This document shows, piece by piece, positions 17,843-26,543 of a DNA stretch of 45,562 nt (positions within the stretch are counted from its first letter, which is position 1; the number at the start of each line of letters is the position of its first letter). The notes beneath the pieces are model-generated. The model worked only from the letters and a program-made list of their open reading frames with translations, made no database searches and had not been told where the DNA came from. Origin of the DNA: DATMQA01 sp035566895 (GTDB lineage Bacteria; Verrucomicrobiota; Verrucomicrobiia; Limisphaerales; UBA8199); the NCBI GenBank assembly GCA_035566895.1, contig DATMQA010000038.1:1-45562 (forward strand), given 5' to 3'. The position numbers and the translations under genes are program-made.

Positions 17843-17980
17843 ATCCGAAGGCCGAAATCATGAACTGGCCACGAAAGAACACAAAGAACACAAAGAAATG
17901 TTTCCTGATGTTTTCTTTTGTGATCTTTGTGATCTTTTGTGGCAATTGGTTTCGCTCGGGTTTCTTTCGGCCTTCGGGAT
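17843..17980. repeat. Long hairpin with CACAAAGAA-type repeat arms upstream of mutS
   Basis: Outer arms ATCCGAAGGCCGAAAT (17843-17858) and TTTCGGCCTTCGGGAT (17965-17980) enclose inner arms at 17868-17899 and 17911-17943. The inner left arm is a 9-nt period array (CACGAAAGAA, CACAAAGAA, CACAAAGAA). The inner right arm is its near complement (TTTTGTGATC, TTTGTGATC, TTTTGTGG). The whole forms a stem of more than 45 positions with mismatches. It lies 60 bp before mutS and could affect its expression. A further 450 bp before this carries only the elements listed here. Confidence 0.6.
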
Positions 17981-18039
17981 TCGGCCTCCGGATTTCGCGC
18001 GCGCTTGCCTCAGTGGCGCATTCGGTTAACCTGCGCGCG

Positions 18040-20838
18040 ATGGCTGCCGATGCCCAACTCACCCCCATGATGGCGCAGTATCGCCGGATCAAAAGCGAGC
18101 TGCCCAAAGACGCGCTGCTGATGTTTCGGCTGGGGGATTTTTACGAGATGTTCTTCGACGACGCCCAAACCGGGGCGCAATTGCTCAATGTGGCGCTGAC
18201 GAAACGCGGCGTCATCCCCATGTGCGGCATTCCTTTCCACGCGGCCAACGCCTATATCGGGCGCCTGCTTCGGGCCGGACGCAAAGTCGCCATCTGCGAT
18301 CAGATGGAGGACGCGCGCCCCGGCCAATTGGTCAAACGCGAGGTCACTCAAATCCTCAGTCCGGGCACGCATTTCGACGAGCGGATGCTGACGGCGGAGC
18401 GAAATAACTTTCTGGCGGCAATCTATCCGTCGGGGAAGATCTTCGGGCTGGCGCTGGCGGATTTAACGACGGGCGATTTCCTAACGACCGAGGTGGAGGG
18501 CGAGCTGACGCTGCTTGGGGAATTGCAACGATTGCGGCCGGCGGAAATAATTTATCCCGGGGAAGCCGCCGGCCTACGGGATCTACTCCGGGGCGGCAAC
18601 CCTGGCCGAGCCGGACTTGCCAGCACCGCTCCACGGAGTGCGCCGGCCTCGGGCGCAGCAACTCCCGAAGCCAACCGACGCGCGGAGAACTCCGACGCGC
18701 CTGGCGCAGCGAACCGCGCGGCGCCCGAGACGGGCGCACTCCGGCCTCCTGTCGCCGACCCCGGAAGGTCTGGCCATCCCAACTCCGCGGCTGCGTTCGG
18801 CTGGATTCTCAATGGCTACGATGATTGGGTCTTTGCGCCGGAGACGGCGCTGTTCACCGTCCGCGACCATTTCAAGGTGGCGTCGCTGGACGGATTCGGA
18901 CTCAAGGACCGGAACGCGGCGACGGGGGCGGCTGGCGCGGTGTTGCATTATCTGACCCAGCATCTACGGCGCGACGCGGCCAGTCTGACCCGCATCTCCT
19001 TCTATCAGCGGAGCGATTTTCTGGCGCTCGATTTCACCACCCTGCGGCACCTGGAGATTCTCGAACCGCTCCACCATGACGCGCCGCGCAACGCCTCGCT
19101 CTATGGCGCGTTGAATCGGACGGTCACACCGATGGGGGCGCGCCGACTCCGCGATTGGCTTTCGCAGCCACTGGCCACTGCCGAGCCGATTCAACGGCGC
19201 CAACAAGCGGTTCAGATGCTCATCGAGGATATCGGGCTTCTGGAGAGTCTCCGTCCTCAACTGGCCCAAGTACGCGACCTCGAGCGCACCATCGGCCGCT
19301 TAAGTGTCGGCACGGGCAACGCCCGCGACCTGGCAGCCCTGCGCCTGGCCCTGGAACAGCTTCCCGGGTTGAAGCAAACCTTGCAAAAGCCAGGGCAGGC
19401 GTCCCGACGGCGCCCTGAACGACTGCAGGAGTTGCCGGATTTGGATGCGGATTCGAAGAACCCAATGTTGCAGGCGGCAGGCGAGACTTCTGACCTGTTG
19501 CTGTGCGAATTGGAATCTCAAGTCACCGAACTGCCTGACCTGGTGGACCGGATCGCCCGCGCGATTGTCGAGGAGCCGCCCCTGGCTCTGAAAGAAGGCG
19601 GGCTGATCCGTGACGGCTTCGATGCTTCGCTGGACGAACTCCGAACGGCGATGCGCGGCGGCAAGGATTGGATTGCCAAATTGCAGCAGGACGAAATCAC
19701 GCGCACGGGCATTCAATCGCTGAAGGTGCGGTTCAACTCAGTCTTTGGCTATTACATCGAGGTCACCAAGGCGAACCTGGACAAAGTGCCGCCGCATTAC
19801 ACTCGCAAGCAGACCATCGCTAATGGCGAACGGTTCATCACACCGGAGCTGAAGGAGATGGAAGGCAAAATCCTCGGCGCCGAAGAACGCAGCGTGAAGC
19901 TGGAATACGAATTATTCCAGCGAGTGCGCGAGGAAGTGCTGGGGCGATTGCCTGAAATCCAGCAGACGGCGGTGGCCCTGGCCCAACTGGACGTGCTCGG
20001 CTCTTTTGCCGAGACAGCCCGGCTTTTCAACTATTGCCGGCCGCAGCTCGGGAGTGAAGGGGTACTGTTCATCCGCGACGGGCGGCATCCGGTGCTCGAA
20101 CAAAACCTGAGCGATGAGCGTTTTGTTCCCAATGACACGCGGCTCGACAACCAGACCCAGATCGCGCTCATCACCGGGCCGAACATGGCCGGCAAAAGCA
20201 CCTACATCCGGCAGGTAGCGCTCTTGGTTTTGCTGGCCCATACCGGCTCGTTCATCCCGGCGGCGGAGGCCCACATTGACCTGGTGGATCGGATCTTCAC
20301 CCGCATTGGCGCCAGCGATGACCTGGCGCGAGGCCAGTCCACTTTCATGGTCGAAATGTGCGAGACAGCCAACATCGTCAACAACGCGACCTCGCGCAGC
20401 CTGATCGTCCTGGATGAAATTGGCCGCGGCACCAGCACTTTCGATGGCTTGAGCCTGGCCTGGAGCATTGTCGAGCACTTGCATAACCAGGTCGGCGCCA
20501 AGACCCTCTTCGCGACGCATTATCACGAACTGACCGAGCTGGCCGGCCGTCTGCCGCGCCTAAGAAACCTCAATGTCGCCGTCCGCGAATGGCGCGACCA
20601 AATTGTTTTCCTCCGCAAAATCGTGGAAGGTGGCACGGACAAAAGCTACGGCATCCAGGTGGCCCGGCTGGCGGGCGTGCCCAAGGCGATCCTGGAACGC
20701 GCCAAGGAGATTCTGGGCAACCTCGAGGAATCCGAACTGACGCCGGAGGGCAACGTGCGGCAATCCACGCGCCGGGAGCAGGACCGCAAGAAACTCAAAC
20801 AACTGGCCCCTCCGCCGCAGATGGATTTGTTTGGATAA
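18040..20838 (+). CDS. mutS: DNA mismatch repair protein MutS
   Basis: MutS recognises base mismatches and small loops and recruits MutL. The ATG at 18040 was chosen because MutS homology begins there (LTPMMAQYRRIK, then FRLGDFYEMF with the mismatch-stacking Phe and Glu). The reading frame stays open upstream to 17557, but that part is intergenic repeat sequence. The ATPase domain has Walker A GPNMAGKST near residue 712 and Walker B LIVLDEIGRGTSTFDG, and the protein ends MDLFG. At 932 residues it is longer than the usual 850-880. About 37 residues of low-complexity Ala/Pro/Arg sequence (199-235, in the connector domain) come from an inserted palindromic element. The core motifs are intact, so the protein is probably functional. 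Confidence 0.95.
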   Translation: MAADAQLTPMMAQYRRIKSELPKDALLMFRLGDFYEMFFDDAQTGAQLLNVALTKRGVIPMCGIPFHAANAYIGRLLRAGRKVAICDQMEDARPGQLVKREVTQILSPGTHFDERMLTAERNNFLAAIYPSGKIFGLALADLTTGDFLTTEVEGELTLLGELQRLRPAEIIYPGEAAGLRDLLRGGNPGRAGLASTAPRSAPASGAATPEANRRAENSDAPGAANRAAPETGALRPPVADPGRSGHPNSAAAFGWILNGYDDWVFAPETALFTVRDHFKVASLDGFGLKDRNAATGAAGAVLHYLTQHLRRDAASLTRISFYQRSDFLALDFTTLRHLEILEPLHHDAPRNASLYGALNRTVTPMGARRLRDWLSQPLATAEPIQRRQQAVQMLIEDIGLLESLRPQLAQVRDLERTIGRLSVGTGNARDLAALRLALEQLPGLKQTLQKPGQASRRRPERLQELPDLDADSKNPMLQAAGETSDLLLCELESQVTELPDLVDRIARAIVEEPPLALKEGGLIRDGFDASLDELRTAMRGGKDWIAKLQQDEITRTGIQSLKVRFNSVFGYYIEVTKANLDKVPPHYTRKQTIANGERFITPELKEMEGKILGAEERSVKLEYELFQRVREEVLGRLPEIQQTAVALAQLDVLGSFAETARLFNYCRPQLGSEGVLFIRDGRHPVLEQNLSDERFVPNDTRLDNQTQIALITGPNMAGKSTYIRQVALLVLLAHTGSFIPAAEAHIDLVDRIFTRIGASDDLARGQSTFMVEMCETANIVNNATSRSLIVLDEIGRGTSTFDGLSLAWSIVEHLHNQVGAKTLFATHYHELTELAGRLPRLRNLNVAVREWRDQIVFLRKIVEGGTDKSYGIQVARLAGVPKAILERAKEILGNLEESELTPEGNVRQSTRREQDRKKLKQLAPPPQMDLFG
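18634..18744 (+). repeat. Palindromic element inserted in frame within mutS
   Basis: The arms CGGAGTGCGCC-x3-CTCGGGCGC (18634-18656) and its complement at 18721-18743 match at 21 of 23 positions. The inserted 111 bp is a multiple of three and contains no stop in the mutS frame. It shares CCTCGGGCGCAGC and the overall layout with the element at 37980-38091 inside another gene. Confidence 0.7.
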
Positions 20839-20850
20839 ATTAGAGGAAAA

Positions 20851-21297
20851 ATGAAGACCTGGCCGCCGTTTGATGAACGAGGGGATTTGCCGGTAGGCAT
20901 CCACCAGTCGCCGCTTAGCGACGTGATTCAACATTTCGGTCGGAGCACTTTTCAGCGATCTGTTCTGGCACGACGACTCGAAAGAATTTACGACTTGGCA
21001 AATTCAACCAGCCATTTGGCCCGCTTTGTCATATTTGGCTCATTCATTACCGCCAAGCTTGAGCCTAATGACGTTGACATCTTTCTGCTAATAGACGACT
21101 CATTTGATGTGCAACAAGTTGCCCCGGATCGGCGAGTGGTATTTGACCATCAGGCAGCCCAAAACCAGTTGGGCGCCAGCATTTTCTGGATTCGGCGCGC
21201 AGCCGCGCCGGGAGGCGAAGCAGCAACCATCACTCATTGGCAAATCAAGCGCGAGGGCACCCGACGAGGGATAGTGGAGGTGATAACGCATGATTAA
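20851..21297 (+). CDS. DUF6932-like minimal nucleotidyltransferase
   Basis: The 148-residue protein has the layout of DUF6932: an N-terminal LPVGIHQSPLSDVIQHFG, a helical linker, then FGSFITAKLEPNDVDIFLLI at residues 62-81. GS-x10-DVD is the polymerase-beta nucleotidyltransferase signature (Gly63-Ser64, Asp74, Asp76). Minimal nucleotidyltransferases often modify or neutralise a partner and occur in toxin-antitoxin-like pairs. It starts 12 bp after mutS with a GAGGA ribosome binding site, and its end overlaps the next small gene by 8 bp. A mutS link in function is not implied. Confidence 0.7.
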   Translation: MKTWPPFDERGDLPVGIHQSPLSDVIQHFGRSTFQRSVLARRLERIYDLANSTSHLARFVIFGSFITAKLEPNDVDIFLLIDDSFDVQQVAPDRRVVFDHQAAQNQLGASIFWIRRAAAPGGEAATITHWQIKREGTRRGIVEVITHD

Positions 21298-21493
21298 AAC
21301 CGAGCAGGAATTTGACGCCGCCTCGGAGCGCGTCTGCCACTTCCTCCGGCAAGTGGCCCAACTACGCAAGACCGAATCAAACCCGGTCAACTATCGCATG
21401 TCGGCCGCCGGTTTCCTAGCAGAGATCGACCGAATGAACTTGGAAATTCGGGATTATCTTCTCTCACATCCCACCGAGGCCGCGAAATCGTAA
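21290..21493 (+). CDS. Small partner protein of the nucleotidyltransferase, unknown function
   Basis: This 67-residue, mostly helical, charged protein (MIKTEQEFDAASERVCHFLR onward) is preceded by a strong ribosome binding site, GGAGGTGA, 7 nt before its ATG and inside the end of the previous gene. The 8-bp overlap and strong translation signal suggest a two-gene unit in which the small protein is made at least as abundantly as its neighbour, as antitoxins are. I recognise no domain with confidence. Its EFDAA and FLAEIDRMNLEIRDYL parts resemble small antitoxin-like proteins found beside metabolically unrelated toxins. Confidence 0.65.
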   Translation: MIKTEQEFDAASERVCHFLRQVAQLRKTESNPVNYRMSAAGFLAEIDRMNLEIRDYLLSHPTEAAKS

Positions 21494-21556
21494 AGCAAAC
21501 TAGAAGCTCACGTTGCACGAGCCAGGATTTGCGCATTTCCAGACTGACGCCCGTTA

Positions 21557-24500
21557 ATGAGCACACGTTTCCAGCCTGCTCGCCGGTTGTTTCTGCTGGT
21601 TTCCCTCTGCGTTATTTTCTTTGGCCTGGCTTCGGGCGTTTGCTCCGCCAGCGACCTGCTTCCGCCCGGCTTCCGCCCAGTGCCGCTTGGCGTCCATGCT
21701 CTGGTTGGCGGCAACATCGTCATCAAACCTGGCGAAGTCCTCAGCGACGGTACGATTGTTATCCGTGACGGGCTAATCAAGGCCGTCGGGAAAGACATTC
21801 CACGGCCCGCCGATGCGCGGGTTTGGGACATGAAAGGCACAACCATATATGCCGGGTTCATTGAACCCTATTTGGTTCTTGGTGCGACTAACTCACCCGT
21901 TTCTACTTCCAGCGCGGAACCGATCTCCGAATCCGCTTTCACCTCCGGAGGGGTTAAATTCTATGGCGCGCCAGGAGTCCAAACCGACATGGGCAACCCC
22001 GGTCCGGGCTATCAGATCGCCAAAATCACCCCCGAACATCGTGCCGTGCGGGATTACTCACCCGATGACAAAATCCTCGCCCCTCTGCGGCAAATGGGGT
22101 TCACCACCGGCGTCATCGCCCCTTCTAAAGGCGTCGTTCGCGGCACCAGCGCGCTGGTCGGGCTTACGGACGAGAATCCCAATCAAACTGTTCTCAAAGC
22201 GGATGTCTTCCAGCATGTCGCATTTGAAACCCAGCAGGCTGAAGAACGCGCCTATCCCGGTTCGCTCATGGGTGTGATTGCCACCGTCCGCCAAAGTTTC
22301 TTCGATGCCCAGCATTACGCGCTCGACCACGCCGACTACCGGCAGCATCCGGAAGGTCGCCCGCGACCGGAGTACAATCCCGCCCTGGAAGCCCTCGCCC
22401 CCGCTGCCGACAAGAAAATGACTGTGGCCTTTGAACCGGGAAGCGCGCTGATGGTGGAGCGCGCGAGCCGCATCGCCGGAGAGCTTGGCCTGGAGTTCTG
22501 TCTCGTCTCCTGCGGCGAAGAATGGCGGCGGCCCGACCTAGCCAAAGAAGCCGGCGCGACCTTCATTGTGCCGCTGGATTTTCCTGCTCCGCCCAAACTG
22601 CCGAGTGATGACGATTGGGAGCAAATCCAGCTCGACCAGTTGCGTCGCTGGGATTGGGCGCCCGAGAACGCGGCGTTGCTCCGCCGCCAGGGTCTCGAGA
22701 TTGCTCTCACCACCTATGGCCTCAAAGATAAAAAGAAGTTCCAACTGAATTTGCGCCTCGCGCTGGACCGCGGCCTGGCGGAGACCGACGCGTTGGCGGC
22801 GCTGACGACTGTGCCGGCGAAATTGTGCGGAGTGGACAAACAGCTCGGCACTATTGAAGCCGGCAAGCTCGCCAACCTGACGGTGGTCGAGGGCGACAGC
22901 TATTTTGCTCCGCGAGCTAAAGTCCGCGAAGTCTGGATCGATGGCCGGATTTATCGCTCGCCAGCCGAAGAGCCGAAGGCCGCCAAAACGGACGCAAAAA
23001 AGTCCAACAAGCCGGGTTCCGCCGAATCCGCTGAACCGGCCAAAGCCAAGCCGGAACCACCCGACCAAAGCAAAGCGCCGGAAGTGACCGCCCAGGATGA
23101 AAAGGAAAGCTCTGAAGATGCGGCCGGCGAGAAAAGCAAATCGGATAAAAAGGACACAGAGCAATTGCGCGACCTTCAGAAGATTCGCCTGGCCCGTTCA
23201 CCGCTGGAAGGGCGGGGTCCGCAACTCGAGCCCAAAGCGGTCCTGGTACAGGGCGCGACGATTTGGACCTGCGGACCGGTTGGGCGGTTGGAGAATGCCG
23301 ATTTGCTCGTCGTGGGTGGCAAGATTAAAGCCGTAGGGAAGAGACTCGACCTTCGTTCTGATTACGCCGGGCCGCCCCTGGTCATCGATGGCCATGGCTT
23401 TCACGTTTCCCCGGGTCTCATCGATTGCCACAGCCATACCGCCATCCTGGGCGCCGTCAACGAGAACTCGCTCCCCTCCACCGCCATGGTCCGCATTTCT
23501 GATGTGGTCAATTCCGAAACCGGCCATCTGCGCGAACAGTTGGCAGGCGGCGTCACGGCCGCCAATCTCCTTCACGGCTCGGCCAATCCGATCGGTGGTC
23601 AGAACTGTGTCATAAAGTTGCGAGACGGCGCCACTCCCGAAGGGTTGGTTTTTGAAGATGCGCCGCCCGGTATCAAATTCGCGCTTGGGGAAAACGTGAA
23701 ACAGTCCAACTGGGGGGAGAGATTCGTCACGCGCTTTCCCCAGACTCGCATGGGCGTGCGCACGTTCATCGCCAATCGGTTCACCGCCGCCCAGGAATAC
23801 CTGGCCGAATGCGAGCAATGTAAAAAGGACGGAACCGTTCCTCCGCGCCGCGATTTGGAATTGGAAGCCCTCGGCGAAATTCTCCAGGGCAAACGCTGGA
23901 TTCATTGTCACTCCTATCGCCAGGACGAAATCCTGATGCTGATTCGGCTGATGGAAAGTTTCGGCGTAAAAATCGGCACCTTCCAGCACGTCCTCGAAGG
24001 CTATAAACTCGCCGATGAAATCGCCGCTCACGGCGCGGGTGGCTCGACTTTCTCGGATTGGTGGGCCTACAAGTTCGAGGTGTATGACGCCATCCCCTAC
24101 AACGGCAGTTTGATGCGTGAGCGCGGCGTAGTGGTCTCGTTTAACTCCGACTCCTCGGAGCTGGCGCGGCGGCTCTACACCGAGGCCGCCAAGGCCGTCA
24201 AATACGGCGCCACGCCCGAAGTCGAGGCGCTCAAATTCGTCACCTTGAATCCGGCCAAACAACTGCACATCGATTCGCGCGTCGGCTCCCTCGAAGCGGA
24301 CAAGGACGCTGATTTCGTCGTTTGGTCCAAAGCGCCGCTTGATGCCGGCACCGTTTGCCTGCAGACCTGGATCGACGGCAGAAAATATTTTGACCGCGCG
24401 CTGGAACGGGTACGCGCGACTGGCCTGGAAAAGGAGAGGATGGAGCTGATCGCCAAAGCTAAGAAGGCCGCCAAACTGTCCGCCGGCGCTGGCGACTCAG

Positions 24501-24592
24501 GGAGTGCTGAGGAAACCGAAAGCTCTTTCTTCCGCGTCTCGCTGGAGCACGAATTTGATGGGCAGGACCGCCATTGCCTGGACAAGGAATGA
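21557..24592 (+). CDS. Exported protein with two fused amidohydrolase-like modules
   Basis: The 1011-residue protein has a signal peptide (LFLLVSLCVIFFGLASGVCSAS). Module 1 (about 35-465) has the beta-sandwich and barrel outline of imidazolonepropionase-like amidohydrolases (IVIRDGLIKAVGK, GTIEAGKLANLTVVEGD) but reads YAGFIEPYLVLGA where HxH metal ligands are expected. A Lys/Pro/Glu-rich linker (about 468-540) joins module 2 (about 550-950), which keeps the metal site: DCHSHT near 625, IHCHSYRQDE near 783, FQHVLEGYK, and SFNSDSSEL near 865. Only module 2 is therefore likely catalytic. The substrate is unknown; related exported proteins are annotated as dipeptidases or imidazolonepropionases. 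Confidence 0.85.
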   Translation: MSTRFQPARRLFLLVSLCVIFFGLASGVCSASDLLPPGFRPVPLGVHALVGGNIVIKPGEVLSDGTIVIRDGLIKAVGKDIPRPADARVWDMKGTTIYAGFIEPYLVLGATNSPVSTSSAEPISESAFTSGGVKFYGAPGVQTDMGNPGPGYQIAKITPEHRAVRDYSPDDKILAPLRQMGFTTGVIAPSKGVVRGTSALVGLTDENPNQTVLKADVFQHVAFETQQAEERAYPGSLMGVIATVRQSFFDAQHYALDHADYRQHPEGRPRPEYNPALEALAPAADKKMTVAFEPGSALMVERASRIAGELGLEFCLVSCGEEWRRPDLAKEAGATFIVPLDFPAPPKLPSDDDWEQIQLDQLRRWDWAPENAALLRRQGLEIALTTYGLKDKKKFQLNLRLALDRGLAETDALAALTTVPAKLCGVDKQLGTIEAGKLANLTVVEGDSYFAPRAKVREVWIDGRIYRSPAEEPKAAKTDAKKSNKPGSAESAEPAKAKPEPPDQSKAPEVTAQDEKESSEDAAGEKSKSDKKDTEQLRDLQKIRLARSPLEGRGPQLEPKAVLVQGATIWTCGPVGRLENADLLVVGGKIKAVGKRLDLRSDYAGPPLVIDGHGFHVSPGLIDCHSHTAILGAVNENSLPSTAMVRISDVVNSETGHLREQLAGGVTAANLLHGSANPIGGQNCVIKLRDGATPEGLVFEDAPPGIKFALGENVKQSNWGERFVTRFPQTRMGVRTFIANRFTAAQEYLAECEQCKKDGTVPPRRDLELEALGEILQGKRWIHCHSYRQDEILMLIRLMESFGVKIGTFQHVLEGYKLADEIAAHGAGGSTFSDWWAYKFEVYDAIPYNGSLMRERGVVVSFNSDSSELARRLYTEAAKAVKYGATPEVEALKFVTLNPAKQLHIDSRVGSLEADKDADFVVWSKAPLDAGTVCLQTWIDGRKYFDRALERVRATGLEKERMELIAKAKKAAKLSAGAGDSGSAEETESSFFRVSLEHEFDGQDRHCLDKE

Positions 24593-24607
24593 CAGTATAA
24601 TGTGCGT

Positions 24608-24877
24608 ATGAAGACAATGACTGCAACTCAGGCCCGCCAGCGGCTCGGCACAATCCTCTCCCGGGTGCTCGAAGGCGAAGACATTGGCATCGTCCACTCG
24701 GGCACCGGCAAGATTATCGCCTTGCGGCCTGTGGAAGTGTATAGCGAGGATTACGGGCCGCTGGAATACGGCATCACGGCGAAGGAACTTCGGCGTGCCG
24801 TCCGCAATATCAACAAACAGGCCAGGCATGAAAGAACCACCCGATGGGACGGGACCGTCCAAAGCCTTCGCAGTTGA
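24608..24877 (+). CDS. Phd/YefM-type antitoxin
   Basis: An 89-residue protein whose first half (MTATQARQRLGTILSRVLEG, then IVHSGTGKIIALRPVEVY) matches Phd/YefM antitoxins, which bind their own promoter through the N-terminus and the toxin through the C-terminal helix. The ATG at 24608 is preferred; a GTG at 24602 and an ATG at 24617 are alternatives, and there is no strong ribosome binding site. It overlaps the toxin gene by 50 bp, an unusually long overlap, and begins 15 bp after the double amidohydrolase gene. Confidence 0.8.
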   Translation: MKTMTATQARQRLGTILSRVLEGEDIGIVHSGTGKIIALRPVEVYSEDYGPLEYGITAKELRRAVRNINKQARHERTTRWDGTVQSLRS

Positions 24878-25148
24878 GCTTGGGCCGAGCTGGAAGCGAT
24901 GGGCGAAACGCCGCAGCGATTCGGAGTTGGAAGCGATCAACCAACGACTCGTGCAACTCGTCGCCACTTTTGGAAAGCCTCATGCCCATGCCGGCCTTGG
25001 TCTGCGCCATTTGCACGACAATGCATTCGAGTTTCGGGTTTCACGTGGAATTCGTGTCGTGTTCCTTTTCTTCAAGCCGAATAAGTTGCAACTAATGATG
25101 ACCGGCAACCATGATGAAGTCCGCGCGTGGTTGAAAGAAAACATGTAA
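24828..25148 (+). CDS. RelE/ParE-superfamily toxin-like protein
   Basis: The ATG at 24828 gives 106 residues (MKEPPDGTGPS onward). The core VATFGKPHAHAGLGLRHLHD, ending with FEFRVSRGIRVVFLFF and MMTGNHDEVRAWLKENM, follows the RelE/HigB fold pattern: a Gly-Leu-Arg-x-Leu strand, an FRVSRGIRVVF strand with conserved arginines, and a C-terminal helix. Such toxins usually cleave mRNA at the ribosome; ParE relatives target gyrase, and I cannot tell which this is. The frame is open further upstream to 24684, but that part is antitoxin sequence read in another frame. Confidence 0.75.
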   Translation: MKEPPDGTGPSKAFAVELGPSWKRWAKRRSDSELEAINQRLVQLVATFGKPHAHAGLGLRHLHDNAFEFRVSRGIRVVFLFFKPNKLQLMMTGNHDEVRAWLKENM

Positions 25149-25158
25149 CACTACGATT

Positions 25159-26517
25159 ATGTGCTTGAGCAGACCTTTTCCGGCATGCGTTCGCGCGGGG
25201 GTAGAAACCATTTCGGTTTCACTATTGTTCCTCCTGTTCGGAATGCCCTCTGGCGCAGCCGAAGCCGACACGCTCCTGCTAAAAGCCGCGTTCGTGCATA
25301 CGATCTCCGGCGAGACCTTGGCTCCGGGCCAGGTTCTGCTCCGCGAGGGCAAAATTGCTGCCGTCGGTAAATCGCTCCCGGCTACCGGCGCCAAAACCGT
25401 CGAACTCACCGGCCAGCACCTCTATCCCGGGTTCATCGCCTTGAACACCGTCCTGGGCCTGACCGAGATCAGCGGCGTGCGTGCGACTGAGGACACCACC
25501 GAAGTTGGTGAGTATACCCCCGATGTAGAATCCTGGATCGCCGTCAACCCCGATTCGGAACTGATTCCAGTCTCGCGCGCCAACGGGATCGCCTTTTTTG
25601 AACCCGTGCCCGAGGGTGGTATTGTTTCCGGGCAGTCCGGGCTGGTGGCCGCCGAAGGCTGGACCACCGAGCAGCGAACCCTCAAAAAGCCAATAGCTCT
25701 CCACCTGTTCTGGCCCAGCATGGAAATCGCCACAGCCCAACGAAACCGGGGCAAGGCCAGGCCGAAATCAATGGACGAACAGGCCAAAGAACGCCGCGCC
25801 AAACTGCAAGCGACGATCGACTTCTTTGCGGAAGCTCAGGCCTACGCTAAAGCCAAAGATGCCGCCGCCAAGGGCAACGCACCCACACCCGGAAAAATTC
25901 CTGCCTGGGAAGCCATGCTGCCCTATGTCCGGGGCGAACTGCCCATTGCCATTCATGCCGATGAAGTCCGCCAAATCACTGCCGCCGTTCAATGGACCAG
26001 GACCAACAACTTCAAAGCCGTCATCGCCGGCGGACGCGACGCCTGGAAAGTCGCCGAGTTGCTGGCCACAAATCACATCCCGGTGATTTACGCGCACGTC
26101 TTCACGCTGCCCTCGCGCGATTCGGATTGCTACGACGTTCAATTCGCGGCGCCTGGTGTGCTCCACAAGGCAGGCGTGCCAGTCACGTTCAGCTTTGGCC
26201 TTCAGAGCATGGACGCCCCTCTCACTGGCAATCTACCGTACGCTGCTGCTCAGGCCGTCGCATTTGGCTTGCCTGAAGACGAGGCGCTCAAGGGGCTGAC
26301 GCTTTATCCGGCCCAAATCGCCGGAGTCGCGGACCGGCTGGGTTCCATCGACGCAGGCAAGGACGCCACGCTTTTCGCCGCCGATGGCGACATCCTCGAC
26401 ATCCGCTCGAATGTGAAGCATCTTTGGATTGCGGGCAAAGAGGTGAGTCTCGAAAACCGGCATACGCGGCTCTACGAGAAGTACAAGCGACGGCCGCAGG
26501 GCCAGTATAACAACTGA
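25159..26517 (+). CDS. Exported amidohydrolase-family protein lacking the canonical HxH motif
   Basis: This 452-residue protein with a signal peptide (TISVSLLFLLFGMPSGAAEA) has the edges of an amidohydrolase: VHTISGETLAPGQVLLREGK at the start and LGSIDAGKDATLFAADGD at the end. Where the first metal-binding His pair should follow LYPGF, it reads IALNTVLGL. IAIHADE near residue 260 and IYAHVF near 310 preserve later histidines. The final Asp region reads FSFGLQSMD. It resembles module 1 of the 21557 protein in this loss and may be a partner subunit of it. It starts 10 bp after the toxin gene, in the same direction. Confidence 0.8.
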   Translation: MCLSRPFPACVRAGVETISVSLLFLLFGMPSGAAEADTLLLKAAFVHTISGETLAPGQVLLREGKIAAVGKSLPATGAKTVELTGQHLYPGFIALNTVLGLTEISGVRATEDTTEVGEYTPDVESWIAVNPDSELIPVSRANGIAFFEPVPEGGIVSGQSGLVAAEGWTTEQRTLKKPIALHLFWPSMEIATAQRNRGKARPKSMDEQAKERRAKLQATIDFFAEAQAYAKAKDAAAKGNAPTPGKIPAWEAMLPYVRGELPIAIHADEVRQITAAVQWTRTNNFKAVIAGGRDAWKVAELLATNHIPVIYAHVFTLPSRDSDCYDVQFAAPGVLHKAGVPVTFSFGLQSMDAPLTGNLPYAAAQAVAFGLPEDEALKGLTLYPAQIAGVADRLGSIDAGKDATLFAADGDILDIRSNVKHLWIAGKEVSLENRHTRLYEKYKRRPQGQYNN

Positions 26518-26543
26518 TCCCGGATTTTGACACGGACTTGATT

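Noticed and set aside
17557..18039. 161-residue N-terminal extension of MutS
   Set aside because: The extension translates the intergenic hairpin and MITE-like element; MutS homology starts at 18040.
24684..24827. N-terminal extension of the toxin gene
   Set aside because: It is antitoxin coding sequence read in another frame; the toxin-like fold starts after 24828.
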